DNA of 64,000 nucleotides, from contig NZ_JAHSPG010000002.1 of the NCBI RefSeq assembly GCF_019130065.1, positions 434,001 through 498,000 on the forward strand. Reading direction: 5' to 3'. How positions within the stretch are numbered: the stretch's first letter is position 1; each line of letters begins with the position of its first letter. The translations under genes were made by a program, and so were the position numbers. Below the pieces are notes generated by a model that worked only from the letters and a program-made list of their open reading frames with translations, made no database searches and had not been told where the DNA came from. This DNA is from Pinibacter aurantiacus (lineage in GTDB: Bacteria > Bacteroidota > Bacteroidia > Chitinophagales > Chitinophagaceae). This document shows, piece after piece, positions 18,501-26,414 of the stretch.

Positions 18501-19589
18501 GATTCCACTTCCTTTTGTGCCGACCCACAGCGCGTTGCCGTTCTCACAAAAAGCCCGCACTGATTTATTAAAGGCCTGCGTATTTCCGGCACTGTTTACT
18601 GAGCCAAAATATTTCTGTTCGGGAAAAATTTTAATGAGACCGTTTCCATCTGTTCCGCACCAGAGTATTTGTTCCGTGCCGTTTTCCCAGGAAGTGATCT
18701 TCGTATTTTGCAAACCACTTACTTCATCTTTCATGAAATCAGAAGGGTGAAAGTTTTGATCGAATACGGCAAAGCCATGTGTGCTCCATGCAACCAGGAA
18801 GTGGTCCTTGTAAGAAGTTATTGCTTTTATGGCGTTGGGAAATTGAGAAATGAAATTCGCCTTCAATGTAGCATCTACCGCATATAATTCCTTCGTTGCT
18901 GTGGTGTAAAAAACTTTGTTGTTGCTGATGAAAAAATTGTTTGCGTTTCTAAACTGCCTTAGTAAAGTGTATTGATCTTTATTTACTGTATAGACTTCCA
19001 GTGTTCCGTTTTGTCGCAATAGCCAAAGCCTGTTTGTTTCATCAAAGACCGCTCGTGAAATTTTTATGTCAGGAAACGGCACCTTGCAACTAACAAAAGA
19101 ATCTCTTTTGAAATCATAAAATAAAAGACCGTGTTGGCGGGTAAGGCAGTAAATGTTTTTGGAAGAATCATTCAGCAAAGCATATTCTCTTTCACTTATG
19201 CCTAAACGTGGAGAATGCGTATAGAAATAATTGGCAAAAGTGCCTGTGTGCTTGCTATATCTCGACAAGCCTTCAATTGTGCTGATCCAAATGAAACCAT
19301 TTTTGTCCTGCTGAATTTGCTGCACCACATTATTGCCAATGCTTGAAGTGTTGTTCTCTTTGCTGTAGTTAAATACGTGAAAACTAGTGCCATCGTATAG
19401 ATTGAGTCCGTCCCAAGTTGCGATCCAAAGCAGGTTGTCGCTGTCGTTAAACAGAGCGTTGATGGCGCTGTTGGAGAGGCCGTTCCTGTTGTCGAGTTGC
19501 TGTATATAGAAAGGTGGTTCATCATTTGCAAAGACCTTTGCGCCGATGAATATGAATGCAAGCAAAATAGCGAGCCTTACAGATTTCAT
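15501..19589 (-). CDS. Hybrid two-component sensor kinase/response regulator with AraC output (HTCS)
   Basis: 1362 residues. The start at 19589 is supported by AAGGAG nine bases upstream and by a signal peptide (MKSVRLAILLAFIFIGAKVFA). Periplasmic part: two seven-bladed propellers of Reg_prop repeats (LLWIATWDGLNLYDG, GFIWISTIEGLSRY, IWISTNKGLVKIN), then a Y_Y_Y domain. One membrane helix near 790-810, a HisKA domain with H-box FFTNIAHELQTPLTLI, a HATPase (NLLSNAFKHSP, GIGLAFTRQL), a receiver (VLIVDDEMP, phospho-Asp in DCIISDVMMPDMNG) and a C-terminal AraC HTH (FYRKIKALSNMTPAEFIRHIRLKEAARLL). One protein thus senses the oligosaccharide and switches on the SusC/D operon just downstream. Most relatives have HELRTP where this has HELQTP. 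Confidence 0.95.
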   Translation of the reverse strand: MKSVRLAILLAFIFIGAKVFANDEPPFYIQQLDNRNGLSNSAINALFNDSDNLLWIATWDGLNLYDGTSFHVFNYSKENNTSSIGNNVVQQIQQDKNGFIWISTIEGLSRYSKHTGTFANYFYTHSPRLGISEREYALLNDSSKNIYCLTRQHGLLFYDFKRDSFVSCKVPFPDIKISRAVFDETNRLWLLRQNGTLEVYTVNKDQYTLLRQFRNANNFFISNNKVFYTTATKELYAVDATLKANFISQFPNAIKAITSYKDHFLVAWSTHGFAVFDQNFHPSDFMKDEVSGLQNTKITSWENGTEQILWCGTDGNGLIKIFPEQKYFGSVNSAGNTQAFNKSVRAFCENGNALWVGTKGSGIISLPKFNASSTSQDIAPEKPFAGELDNNNVFALFKGIDNLIYIGTDAKGISVYDPSRKVLIKWDDIAGSDELPSFASVYAILQDEDSSVWLGTSGYGLIHISLQRQNEKIAVKHFEQYVFDGTSKGPANDIIYALEHGSENKLWIGCRYGGLNLFDKKEKTFRIFKAFSYEGSLSHNDVLALYKDQHNRVWIGTSYGLNWINESNINSPQPYFTKITTADGLPNNTIHAITEDNDQHIWISTNKGLVKINPETLAISQFQQKDGLQSNEFCDGAVWKDANGVLFFGGIFGFNYFEPNKIQLNTSFPNLLITGLQPGSKATDETGLYVLKPNENSSLQYTLSRRENFFELQLRALSFSNAEKCEYAYYLEGYDKKWHYSGSDGKISYSNITPGKYTFKVKWSNGDGVWTNETVLFPLTIKQYFWLTWPAFALYALLISSGAIIFGLYKRSQFKMRMQLQMEHALRTKEEEIHNEKMSFFTNIAHELQTPLTLIVGASEQNIQQKDDPYFKSLLHQQASRLTYLVQQLMDFRKAENGFLKKQFVFLDISSFTKNITSLFIPIAKQKAMKYNMAIDENIQGWVDKDKLEKMLFNLLSNAFKHSPRNEEVDVDIQQNATSKTLNVTITNTGCHIPADQLDKVFHRFFTSGTSSQEKFSSGIGLAFTRQLAELLDGSITVSSENNYVKFCLSLPLPETVDAASIIETESTSLAPSYLLRSIISSAEEKTQPAVANNKMATLDHIENDNKQSVLIVDDEMPIRSLIREVIGHLYIVYEAENGTEALEFMKQTQPDCIISDVMMPDMNGLEFCEKIKETPATCHIPFILLSARGTIEHKTEGYEAGADAYIAKPFHTEYLLVRIRKLLEYRKRMHDIFKKDNIYYEIEEEEIADEDKTFLKNLVRFIEENIDDEKLGGEELEKHMCMSKMNFYRKIKALSNMTPAEFIRHIRLKEAARLLTTTQLTVSEIFYKTGFNNQSYFFREFKKLYQCSPNEYRVSQTNIGG

Positions 19590-19658
19590 AACGTGCTCCT
19601 TATATTGAAAGTTACACCTTTTAAAGGAAAGGCGCATTTAATCACGACTGGTACGCAT

Positions 19659-19674
19659 CCCCTCCCGGGAGGGG
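19659..19674. repeat. 16-bp perfect GC palindrome
   Basis: CCCCTCCCGGGAGGGG, with no loop, in the 94-base gap between the 2H gene and the regulator gene. It could be part of a terminator for the 2H gene (reading minus) but has no T-run, so its role is open. Confidence 0.5.
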
Positions 19675-19683
19675 CAGGGCGGG

Positions 19684-20244
19684 TTACTTTTTACTTAACC
19701 CATACGTTTCTACAACATTCCACTTCACACCATCATGTTGCAGTAAATGAAAATCATTCACTGTAAAAGCTCTCTTGTACTGTTTATCATGATAAACTTT
19801 CCATGCTTCTTGAAAGCGTGAGAATTCTAAATCCCTGTAAGCAATCGTCATGTGAGGTGTAAACTTGTGTTCAACATCCATGATCGTTATTTCAGGATAA
19901 TGATTGTGAAAACTTCGAATGATCTCTTTTTGAACAGCAGCCAGTTGCACGTTCATAACAGGATGCACAAAGATCACCGGATTGTTTTTGTTGTGAAATG
20001 CTCCAAAATTTTCAAGGTCTATTGTAAATGATCCTGTGTTGATATAGATATTTCTGAACCAGTCAAACAGTCCTGCATGGTGCGCCGCAGGCATTTTGAA
20101 GGGAGCCTTTAAAGTAATGTGTGGTATAACTTTCAGTGCTCTGTGACTGTCATAATCACGGGCAATTTCCTTTTTGAAAGACGTTATTTCATCGCAAATA
20201 TCTTGCGGGGGAATGATCGCGACGAAGTAGAGATCTCTGCTCAT
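19684..20244 (-). CDS. 2H phosphoesterase (2'-5' RNA ligase-like) family protein
   Basis: 186 residues, two-lobed 2H fold. Both His-x-Thr motifs are present: HITLKAPF (about residue 45) and HMTIAYRDLEFSRF (about 130). Members include RNA 2',3'-cyclic phosphodiesterases (ThpR/LigT) and other cyclic nucleotide phosphodiesterases; this one is closer to the general 2'-5' RNA ligase family 2 than to LigT itself, and the substrate is unknown. It stands alone on the minus strand between the collagen-like gene and the regulator. Anti-CBASS phage proteins share the fold, but nothing phage-like is nearby. Confidence 0.8.
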   Translation of the reverse strand: MSRDLYFVAIIPPQDICDEITSFKKEIARDYDSHRALKVIPHITLKAPFKMPAAHHAGLFDWFRNIYINTGSFTIDLENFGAFHNKNNPVIFVHPVMNVQLAAVQKEIIRSFHNHYPEITIMDVEHKFTPHMTIAYRDLEFSRFQEAWKVYHDKQYKRAFTVNDFHLLQHDGVKWNVVETYGLSKK

Positions 20245-20252
20245 AAAGCAAT

Positions 20253-20286
20253 GTTACCCTTTTTATTATTTTTCAAAAAGGGTAAC
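20253..20286 (-). terminator. Hairpin after the collagen-like gene
   Basis: GTTACCCTTTTT (20253-20264) pairs perfectly with AAAAAGGGTAAC (20275-20286), 12 bp, with an AT loop. It lies between the stop codon of the collagen-like gene (20314) and the ATG of the 2H gene, so it probably ends the former; the T-run is inside the stem. Confidence 0.55.
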
Positions 20287-20313
20287 AGCCAGTAAAAGAA
20301 ATTGTTTGGTTGA

Positions 20314-21672
20314 TTATTTTCTGAAAAGATATAGATAGCAGTAGCCGGCCGAGACTTGTCTGTTGGCGGCGCTGGAAAATAAACTTACAGTCAACGTGAC
20401 ATCATAGTCCGGCAAGTAGTCATACAAATTCTTCGTTTGAAGAATAGTTCCTACTGGATTACTATAATTAAACACATTATTTGTTACTATTGAAGCATTG
20501 GCGATAGGTAATTTATCCGTTAGGTTGTAAAGTTGCAGGTTGGCTGTATAGCTCGCATCATTAACCCACGGTGTACACACTAAAATGATGGAATCTACTC
20601 CCGGGTAATTATGTTTATTAAACTTCAGCAGCGCACCGAACTGTTGCGGTGTGGTGGAGTTCGTACCCGAAAATGAAGGGCCCATGGTAGTTATCGGTAA
20701 TATTATTTGTTTATCCAGCGCAACATTTTGACTAAAGCAAATCGGCTTAGTGTTGTCGACTTCACTGGCATCAAGCACATTGTTGTTGTTTTGGTCGACA
20801 CCCGTTTTTACAATAACCCCTCCAAGCGGACAATCGGGGCTGGTTAGAACATTTTCAATGGCAATCAAACTTTTTAATCCCGGTGTTCCCTGGTTGCCTT
20901 TAAGACTTGCAGGCGAGCCCCAGTTTCCGGCCGCTTTAGGGCCAAATATTTCAAGTGAAGCAGTATTCAGATAGAAGTCGCCATCGGTGCCAATATTTGC
21001 TGCAGGAGCAATTGTGCCGCTCAAAATGGTTTTGCCGTTTAAGCCTTGTGGGCCCGTTTGCCCTTGTGGCCCTGTTGGTCCAGTCAATCCTGTACCGCCT
21101 GTTGGCCCAGGCATGCCTTGAGGCCCTGCTTGCCCTTGTAGGCCTTTTTCACCCTGTGCACCCACTGGGCCTTGGGGACCTGTAGGCCCCTGAATGCCTT
21201 GTATGCCCTGCATACCTTGTGGGCCTTGCGGTCCGGCTGGCCCTTGCACGCCCTGATCTCCCTTCGGGCTGCTGCCGCTCTTTTCAGCATATAAAGCATA
21301 AGGCACACTGAGCAATTGGGTAGTACCTTGTAACGAAAAGGCATTTCCTTTCAATGCTATTTCTACACTCAAAAACTTAGAGCCAGATCCCCAATTTATT
21401 GAAGAGAAATTCCCTGAGGTCGCATTTCCTTTGCCTATAGAAAGGGTGAACAATCCAAAATTATTGGTAGTTGCTAAATGAGTTTCCTGATATATAGCCC
21501 TTCCGGTTGCGCTATTTTCCAGTACGCTGAATTTTACTGTAACGGACTGATTTGAAATAACGCTTCCATCAGCATTTCTCGCAATGGCTTGATAATTTAA
21601 TCCTTGTGGTGCTTGACAATAAGTGCTGATGCAAATAATAATTGCAATTAAAGAAAGTAAACTTTTTTTCAC
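20314..21672 (-). CDS. Secreted protein with collagen-like Gly-X-Y repeats
   Basis: 452 residues. Start is a GTG at 21672, giving signal peptide MKKSLLSLIAIIICISTYCQ. Residues 21-135 form a globular head (APQGLNYQAIARNADGSVI, YALYAEKSG) typical of Bacteroidota proteins that precede collagen stalks. Residues 138-215 are 26 uninterrupted Gly-X-Y triplets, mostly GPQ, GPT, GIQ. Then comes GTDGDFYLN and a short Cys-pair domain (SPDCPLGGVIVKTGVDQNNN, ending PICF) resembling DUF7151, and a beta-rich C-terminus that may bind a surface. It begins 20 bases after a type IX sorting-domain gene. Likely a cell-surface or matrix protein; a phage-tail-like or adhesive role is speculation. Confidence 0.8.
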   Translation of the reverse strand: MKKSLLSLIAIIICISTYCQAPQGLNYQAIARNADGSVISNQSVTVKFSVLENSATGRAIYQETHLATTNNFGLFTLSIGKGNATSGNFSSINWGSGSKFLSVEIALKGNAFSLQGTTQLLSVPYALYAEKSGSSPKGDQGVQGPAGPQGPQGMQGIQGIQGPTGPQGPVGAQGEKGLQGQAGPQGMPGPTGGTGLTGPTGPQGQTGPQGLNGKTILSGTIAPAANIGTDGDFYLNTASLEIFGPKAAGNWGSPASLKGNQGTPGLKSLIAIENVLTSPDCPLGGVIVKTGVDQNNNNVLDASEVDNTKPICFSQNVALDKQIILPITTMGPSFSGTNSTTPQQFGALLKFNKHNYPGVDSIILVCTPWVNDASYTANLQLYNLTDKLPIANASIVTNNVFNYSNPVGTILQTKNLYDYLPDYDVTLTVSLFSSAANRQVSAGYCYLYLFRK

Positions 21673-21691
21673 TGAAATAGGGTTAAAGGGG

Positions 21692-22195
21692 TTAGCGGAT
21701 TAGTATAACTGTGCCTTTGTTGATAACGCGTCCACACTGCGCAGTATTTGCCGAAATGATATATACGTATGTGCCTGCCGGTTGCTGCATTCCATGATAA
21801 TTGCCATCCCAGCATTCGAGTATATTGTTCGTTTTAAAAACAAGCTGTCCGGCCCTGTTATAAACACTTAGTTCGAAGTCTGTAGCTTCCGGCCAGTTTT
21901 TTACACCAAAAAAATCATTTCTGTTATCATTATTTGGTGTAAAGGCGTTTGGAATAAACTGAAATAAATTGCAGTCCTTGAAATGGATAATGATAGGTTG
22001 CAGCAAACCTTGTGTGGCGAAATTTTGTGTGGAGGATAATGTGGTGATGCCTATTTCTCCTATTGAATATTCAATGCTAACGGTAGCGGTCTGCAAGCTG
22101 TTTCCTGTAGAATTGACGATCGACTGTGATATGCCACCATAAGAAAGAAGCAGGCATGAAAATAATAAAAGGATAGGGTGTATTAAACGGTTCAT
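21692..22195 (-). CDS. Small secreted protein with gliding-type (CHU_C, type B) C-terminal sorting domain
   Basis: 167 residues. Signal peptide MNRLIHPILLLFSCLLLSYG, a short N-terminal part (IVNSTGNSLQTATVSIEYSIGEI), then a full CHU_C domain: FIPNAFTPNNDNRNDFFG, FELSVYNRAGQLVFKT, CWDGNYHGMQQPAGTYVYIISA, KGTVILIR. This domain directs export by the type IX system and often surface attachment through SprF-like partners. The protein is little more than the sorting domain, so it may be a minimal adaptor for the collagen-like protein encoded 20 bases downstream. Confidence 0.85.
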   Translation of the reverse strand: MNRLIHPILLLFSCLLLSYGGISQSIVNSTGNSLQTATVSIEYSIGEIGITTLSSTQNFATQGLLQPIIIHFKDCNLFQFIPNAFTPNNDNRNDFFGVKNWPEATDFELSVYNRAGQLVFKTNNILECWDGNYHGMQQPAGTYVYIISANTAQCGRVINKGTVILIR

Positions 22196-22257
22196 AAGGT
22201 TCGGTTAGGGTGAACCCCGACAAATTAAATCTATAAAATCAAACTTTAAAATAACAA

Positions 22258-23472
22258 CTAACGCTGGCTGGCGATCAACAAATTCAGGTCAGTATATTTT
22301 AAGTCAAATCTTTCGCTGAGGTGGAAATTTGTCAAAGCGCCTTTGAACAGGTAGATGCCACTGCGCAAATTGACCTTGTGCCAGATCAGGTTTTCGAAAC
22401 CACCTGCATCTCCAGCTTCAATTAACAAAGGCATCAACACATTGCTGATGGCCTGGGAGGCGGTACGCGAAAAGCCCGACGGAATATTTGGAACGCCATA
22501 ATGAATAACGCCATATTTCATGAAAATAGGATTCTCATGGCTCGTAATCTCTGAAGTTTCAAAACAGCCGCCACGGTCGGTACTCACGTCAATGATCACA
22601 CTGCCGGGGCGCATATTGCTCACCATTTCTTCTGAAACCACAATAGGTGTTCTTCCTCCGTTTGAACCAAGTGCGCCAACAGCTACCTCGCAAGTTTTCA
22701 GTTGTTTCGCCAAGATTTTTGGCTCAAGAACCGAGGTCCATAGTCGCTGGCCGATATTATTCTGCAATCTTTTTAATCTGTAAACGCTGTTATCAAAAAC
22801 CTTCACTGACGCACCCAATGCCAGAGCAGCCCTTGCAGCGTATTCGCCAACAACGCCTGCTCCGATGATGATCACTTTTGTGGGTGGAACGCCGGAAATA
22901 CCTCCGAGCAACACGCCTTTGCCGTGATTGGCAGAACCAAGGTATTGACCCGCGATCAGCATCACCGCATTGCCGGCAATCTCGCTCATGCTGCGAACTA
23001 TTGGCAATGTGCCACTATCATCTTTCAGGTGCTCAAATGCCAGTGCAGTAATGCGTTTTTCCATCATTTTCTCCAGCCACTCAGATTTCATTACGCTCAG
23101 GTGCATTGGAGAAATGATGACCTGGCCGGCTTGCAGGTAAGGAAGGTCTTCTTCCACCACCGGCGCAGATTTCACTACTATAGGTGCTTTGTAAATATCT
23201 TCTTTGTTATAAACGATTTTCCCGCCAGCCTCACTGTATTCTTTGTCGCGAAAGTGAGAGGCATCGCCCGCATTGTGCTCTATGTACACATGGTGGCCAT
23301 TGCTTACCAGCACGCTTACGGCTTCCGGCGTAAGTGCCACACGATTTTCCTGGAAGGCAGTTTCTTTGGGAATACCAATGCTTATTGACTCGCCTTTCGG
23401 CTTAACATCCAATGTTTCTTCGAGTGTTTCGTAGCTGAAAGAAGTGCTTATAAGAGGTCTTTGTTGCGCCAT
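22258..23472 (-). CDS. ald: Alanine dehydrogenase
   Basis: 404 residues; reversible NAD-dependent conversion of L-alanine to pyruvate and ammonia in the cytoplasm. N-terminal AlaDh_PNT domain with the family signature IGIPKETAFQENRVALTPEAV (starting near residue 32), catalytic Lys in VVKSAP and His in PMHLSV. Rossmann motif VIIIGAGVVGEYAARAA near 203-218. Then VIIDVSTDRGGCFETS and HYGVPNIPSGFSRTAS, both usual in AlaDH. About 30 extra residues at the N-terminus compared with the Bacillus enzyme, as is common in this phylum. tsaE lies 106 bases upstream in the same direction. Confidence 0.93.
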   Translation of the reverse strand: MAQQRPLISTSFSYETLEETLDVKPKGESISIGIPKETAFQENRVALTPEAVSVLVSNGHHVYIEHNAGDASHFRDKEYSEAGGKIVYNKEDIYKAPIVVKSAPVVEEDLPYLQAGQVIISPMHLSVMKSEWLEKMMEKRITALAFEHLKDDSGTLPIVRSMSEIAGNAVMLIAGQYLGSANHGKGVLLGGISGVPPTKVIIIGAGVVGEYAARAALALGASVKVFDNSVYRLKRLQNNIGQRLWTSVLEPKILAKQLKTCEVAVGALGSNGGRTPIVVSEEMVSNMRPGSVIIDVSTDRGGCFETSEITSHENPIFMKYGVIHYGVPNIPSGFSRTASQAISNVLMPLLIEAGDAGGFENLIWHKVNLRSGIYLFKGALTNFHLSERFDLKYTDLNLLIASQR

Positions 23473-23578
23473 GAGGCAAGAATCATTTATTTTTCAAATA
23501 AAAAAATCCGGGAGTCAAACATAAAATATCTTCCTGAATGCAGGGTAATTATTTATCCCTACTTCAAAAATAACTATT

Positions 23579-23986
23579 CTATTTTATTGAAATATTACGT
23601 GTTGAGTCGTTAACAACCTCCAGGTAAACATTTACATTATCGTCCGGAAACAATTCCACAGCTCTTTCCGGCCATTCTACCAGGCAAATGTTCCCGCTGT
23701 ATAGGGCATCTTCCACCCCTGCTTGTATGGCTTCCTCAGTGTCCTTGAGCCGGTAAAGGTCCATATGATAGATCTTGCCGTTATCATACCCATACTCGTT
23801 AATAATGGAATAGGTGGGGCTGCTAATGGTGTTTTTTACGTTTTTAGCCTTAGCCAACGCCGTTATAAACGTTGTCTTTCCCGCGCCCATATTGCCGTGA
23901 AAGGAAAACACCTTTTTCCCCTCATTTTCCTGCCAAAATTTTTCTGCCACCACAGGCAGTTCATCCAGTGTAAATGTCTGCTGCAT
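23579..23986 (-). CDS. tsaE: tRNA threonylcarbamoyladenosine biosynthesis ATPase
   Basis: 135 residues. TsaE helps TsaB and TsaD form t6A37 on ANN-decoding tRNAs by an ATP-driven reset of the TsaBD complex. Walker A is GNMGAGKTTFITALAK (residues about 30-45); SSPTYSIINEY, the family switch, and HMDLYRLKD and CLVEWPERA follow. Length is normal. Its -7 element ends only four bases before the ATG, implying an almost leaderless mRNA. Confidence 0.95.
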   Translation of the reverse strand: MQQTFTLDELPVVAEKFWQENEGKKVFSFHGNMGAGKTTFITALAKAKNVKNTISSPTYSIINEYGYDNGKIYHMDLYRLKDTEEAIQAGVEDALYSGNICLVEWPERAVELFPDDNVNVYLEVVNDSTRNISIK

Positions 23987-23990
23987 GTTG

Positions 23991-23998
23991 CAAAGATA
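23991..23998 (-). promoter_or_regulatory. -7 element of tsaE
   Basis: Reads TATCTTTG on the minus strand, four bases from the ATG. No -33 TTTG at the usual distance, so the call rests on the -7 box and its position. Confidence 0.5.
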
Positions 23999-24005
23999 GG
24001 AGGGA

Positions 24006-24177
24006 GCACGCAGATGACGCAGGTTAGACTGATTTGCGCCGATTTTTTAAATAATTGAATAACTGAGTAACTGAATAACTGAGTGGTGGCGAACTAAAGA
24101 CCCTGATGAACAGAAACATTCAGTTATTCAGTTACTCAATTATTCAGTTATTTCTCCCATTAGCGTCATCTGTGTGC
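24006..24177. repeat. Nested inverted repeat of ACTCAGTTATTCAG units
   Basis: Inner arms 24049-24082 and 24120-24153 are reverse complements over 34 bases with two mismatches and consist of TAACTGAATAACTGAG units. Outside them GCACGCAGATGACGC (24006-24020) pairs with GCGTCATCTGTGTGC (24163-24177) with one G:U. The 37-base loop has no terminator. The element lies between the 5' ends of tsaE and the copper ATPase gene, so it is in divergent promoter DNA. The same unit occurs at 15464-15493 and 45163-45257. Confidence 0.8.
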
Positions 24178-24281
24178 CATAACGCCCGCTTTTGCAACAT
24201 CGTTTCTATAAGAGCTGCCCTTCGTCATGACAGTTTGTTTAAAGCGGTTGTAACTTGCAAGGGTGACAAAAAAGGTGAATT

Positions 24282-26414
24282 ATGGAAGCAAAAAACTGGA
24301 AAGTAGAAGGAATGGATTGCGCCAACTGTGCGCTCACCATATCAAAATATCTCGAAAAACAGGGTGCTAAAAATGTAAAGGTGAGCCCCATCGACGGCGA
24401 TGTGGCATTCGAAATTGTGGAAGGCACTGACGCCTCGCATCTGCAAAACGGCATTGAAGACCTGGGATATAAAGTAGTGCACCATCACGATGGCCATGCC
24501 CACGACCACGATCACAGTGGCGAAGGCATGAATAAGCAGTTGAGATATGTGCTTATCTGTTTGCCGTTCACGCTGGTGCTAATGCTGCACATGCTTGACA
24601 AGTGGGTGCACATACATTGGCTGATGAATGGTTGGGTGCAATTGGCCCTGTGTTTACCTGTGTACATAACAGGTATGAGTTTTTTTGGAAAAAGTGCCTT
24701 TAAAAGCCTGCGAAGCGGTTATCCGAATATGAATGTTCTTGTTGCGTTGGGTTCGACCGCAGCCTTTGTTTACAGCCTTATCGGAGTATTGGCTGGCTGG
24801 GGACATGAATATCTTTTTTTTGAAACAACTGCGACCATCATAACACTCGTTTTCTTTGGTAATTATCTCGAAGATGCGTCCGTGCAAACTACTCAACGCT
24901 CGTTGAACAAACTTGCGAAATCGCAAAAGGTAATGGCAAATATGATTGCCTTTGATGGTGACCACAAAGAAGTGATTCTGCCGATAGAAAACACCCAACT
25001 AAAAAATGGCGACCTTGTTTTAATAAAGTCTGGCGAACAGGTTCCGGCAGATTGTAAAATATTATGGGGCGATGCAAGTGTGAACGAAGCAATCATTACC
25101 GGAGAAAGTTTACCACTTGAAAAGCATGCAAAAGACAAACTTGTAGGTGGAAGTATTATTGCAGATGGCACGGTTAAAGCAATTGTAACGGCCGAAGCAA
25201 AAGATTCTGTTCTTTCAAATATCATCGACCTTGTTAAAAAAGCGCAAGGAGATAAACCTCCGGCCCAACTGCTGGCAGATAAGATCAGCGCGATCTTCGT
25301 TCCGCTGGTGTTGGGAATCGCAGCTCTGACATTTATCCTCAATTATATTTTTCTCAAAGACTTTACACCTGCGCTCATGCGAAGCATTGCAGTGCTGGTG
25401 ATTGCGTGCCCATGTGCAATGGGACTGGCAACGCCCGCAGCAATAGCCGTTGGGCTCGGTCGTGCGGCAAAAAATGGAGTGCTCTTCAGAAATGCGAAAA
25501 GTCTTGAAGCGTTTAAGAACATCACACAGGTGGTGTTTGACAAAACGGGCACACTTACTACGGGAAAATTTATTATTAATAGTTGGCACATAGAAGAAGC
25601 CTCAATGAATGATGATGAGTTCAAAAGGCTGGTGTATTCACTGGAAAAATTTTCTAACCACCCGATAGCCGATAGCATAACTACCTCCTGGAAACGCAAT
25701 GATATTATGCGCTGGAAAAAAGTAGAAGAGATAAAAGGAAAAGGCATGCATGCTTTTGACAACGAGGGAAATGAATACTGGGCAGGCTCTTATAAAGTTG
25801 CGGAAACACTTACTAAAGACGGCGATCACAATGTATATATTGTAAAGAATGATTCACTTGTTGGGTGGCTTGATGTGCAAGATGAGCTAAGGCCGGAAGC
25901 AACAAAAGTGATTGACTATCTGCATTCGAAAAAAATTAAAACCGTTTTGCTAAGTGGCGACAGGCGCTATAAATGTGAGCAAATAGCCGCACAGCTACAT
26001 ATTGACATTGTAATAGCAGAACAAACACCTGAACAAAAGCTTAAAAAAATTGAAGAATTGAGCAGCCAAACGCCAACTGCAATGGTTGGTGACGGTATAA
26101 ATGATGCCCCGGCTCTTGCAAAGGCAACCGTTGGCATTTCCTTAAGCGAGGCATCGCAGGTTGCGGTGCAAACGGCAGATGTTGTTTTGATGGATTACGG
26201 TTTAAAGAATCTTCCTCTTGCATTAGGGTTAGGTAAGCACACATTCTTAACCATCAAACAAAACTTGTTCTGGGCCTTTATTTATAACATTGTCGCTATT
26301 CCTGTGGCCGCATTTGGTTTGCTTACTCCAACATTCGGCGCACTGGTAATGGGATTGAGTGATGTGGTACTGGCAGTGAATTCAGTGAGGTTGTTCGTGA
26401 AAAGGGTGGTCTGA
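24282..26414 (+). CDS. copA: Copper-type P1B ATPase
   Basis: 710 residues, inner-membrane heavy-metal pump. One N-terminal HMA domain with GMDCANC (residues 10-16), then a His-rich linker (HHHDGHAHDHDHSGEG, about 68-83). Eight membrane helices; the transport motif is CPC (about 376, in ACPCAMGLATPAA). Phosphorylation motif DKTGTLTTG at about 420, ATP-binding SNHPIADS, and hinge GDGINDAPALAKA near 603. CPC with a CxxC HMA is the pattern of Cu(I) exporters; the His-rich linker could also bind Zn or Cd. AAAGGTGA stands a few bases before the ATG. SCO1, a Fur regulator and a MerC protein 14 kb away also handle metals but are not linked. Confidence 0.9.
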   Translation: MEAKNWKVEGMDCANCALTISKYLEKQGAKNVKVSPIDGDVAFEIVEGTDASHLQNGIEDLGYKVVHHHDGHAHDHDHSGEGMNKQLRYVLICLPFTLVLMLHMLDKWVHIHWLMNGWVQLALCLPVYITGMSFFGKSAFKSLRSGYPNMNVLVALGSTAAFVYSLIGVLAGWGHEYLFFETTATIITLVFFGNYLEDASVQTTQRSLNKLAKSQKVMANMIAFDGDHKEVILPIENTQLKNGDLVLIKSGEQVPADCKILWGDASVNEAIITGESLPLEKHAKDKLVGGSIIADGTVKAIVTAEAKDSVLSNIIDLVKKAQGDKPPAQLLADKISAIFVPLVLGIAALTFILNYIFLKDFTPALMRSIAVLVIACPCAMGLATPAAIAVGLGRAAKNGVLFRNAKSLEAFKNITQVVFDKTGTLTTGKFIINSWHIEEASMNDDEFKRLVYSLEKFSNHPIADSITTSWKRNDIMRWKKVEEIKGKGMHAFDNEGNEYWAGSYKVAETLTKDGDHNVYIVKNDSLVGWLDVQDELRPEATKVIDYLHSKKIKTVLLSGDRRYKCEQIAAQLHIDIVIAEQTPEQKLKKIEELSSQTPTAMVGDGINDAPALAKATVGISLSEASQVAVQTADVVLMDYGLKNLPLALGLGKHTFLTIKQNLFWAFIYNIVAIPVAAFGLLTPTFGALVMGLSDVVLAVNSVRLFVKRVV

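Noticed and set aside
19684-20244. 2H phosphoesterase as an anti-CBASS (Acb1-like) phage protein
   Set aside because: No phage genes around it and length and motifs fit the general 2'-5' RNA ligase family.
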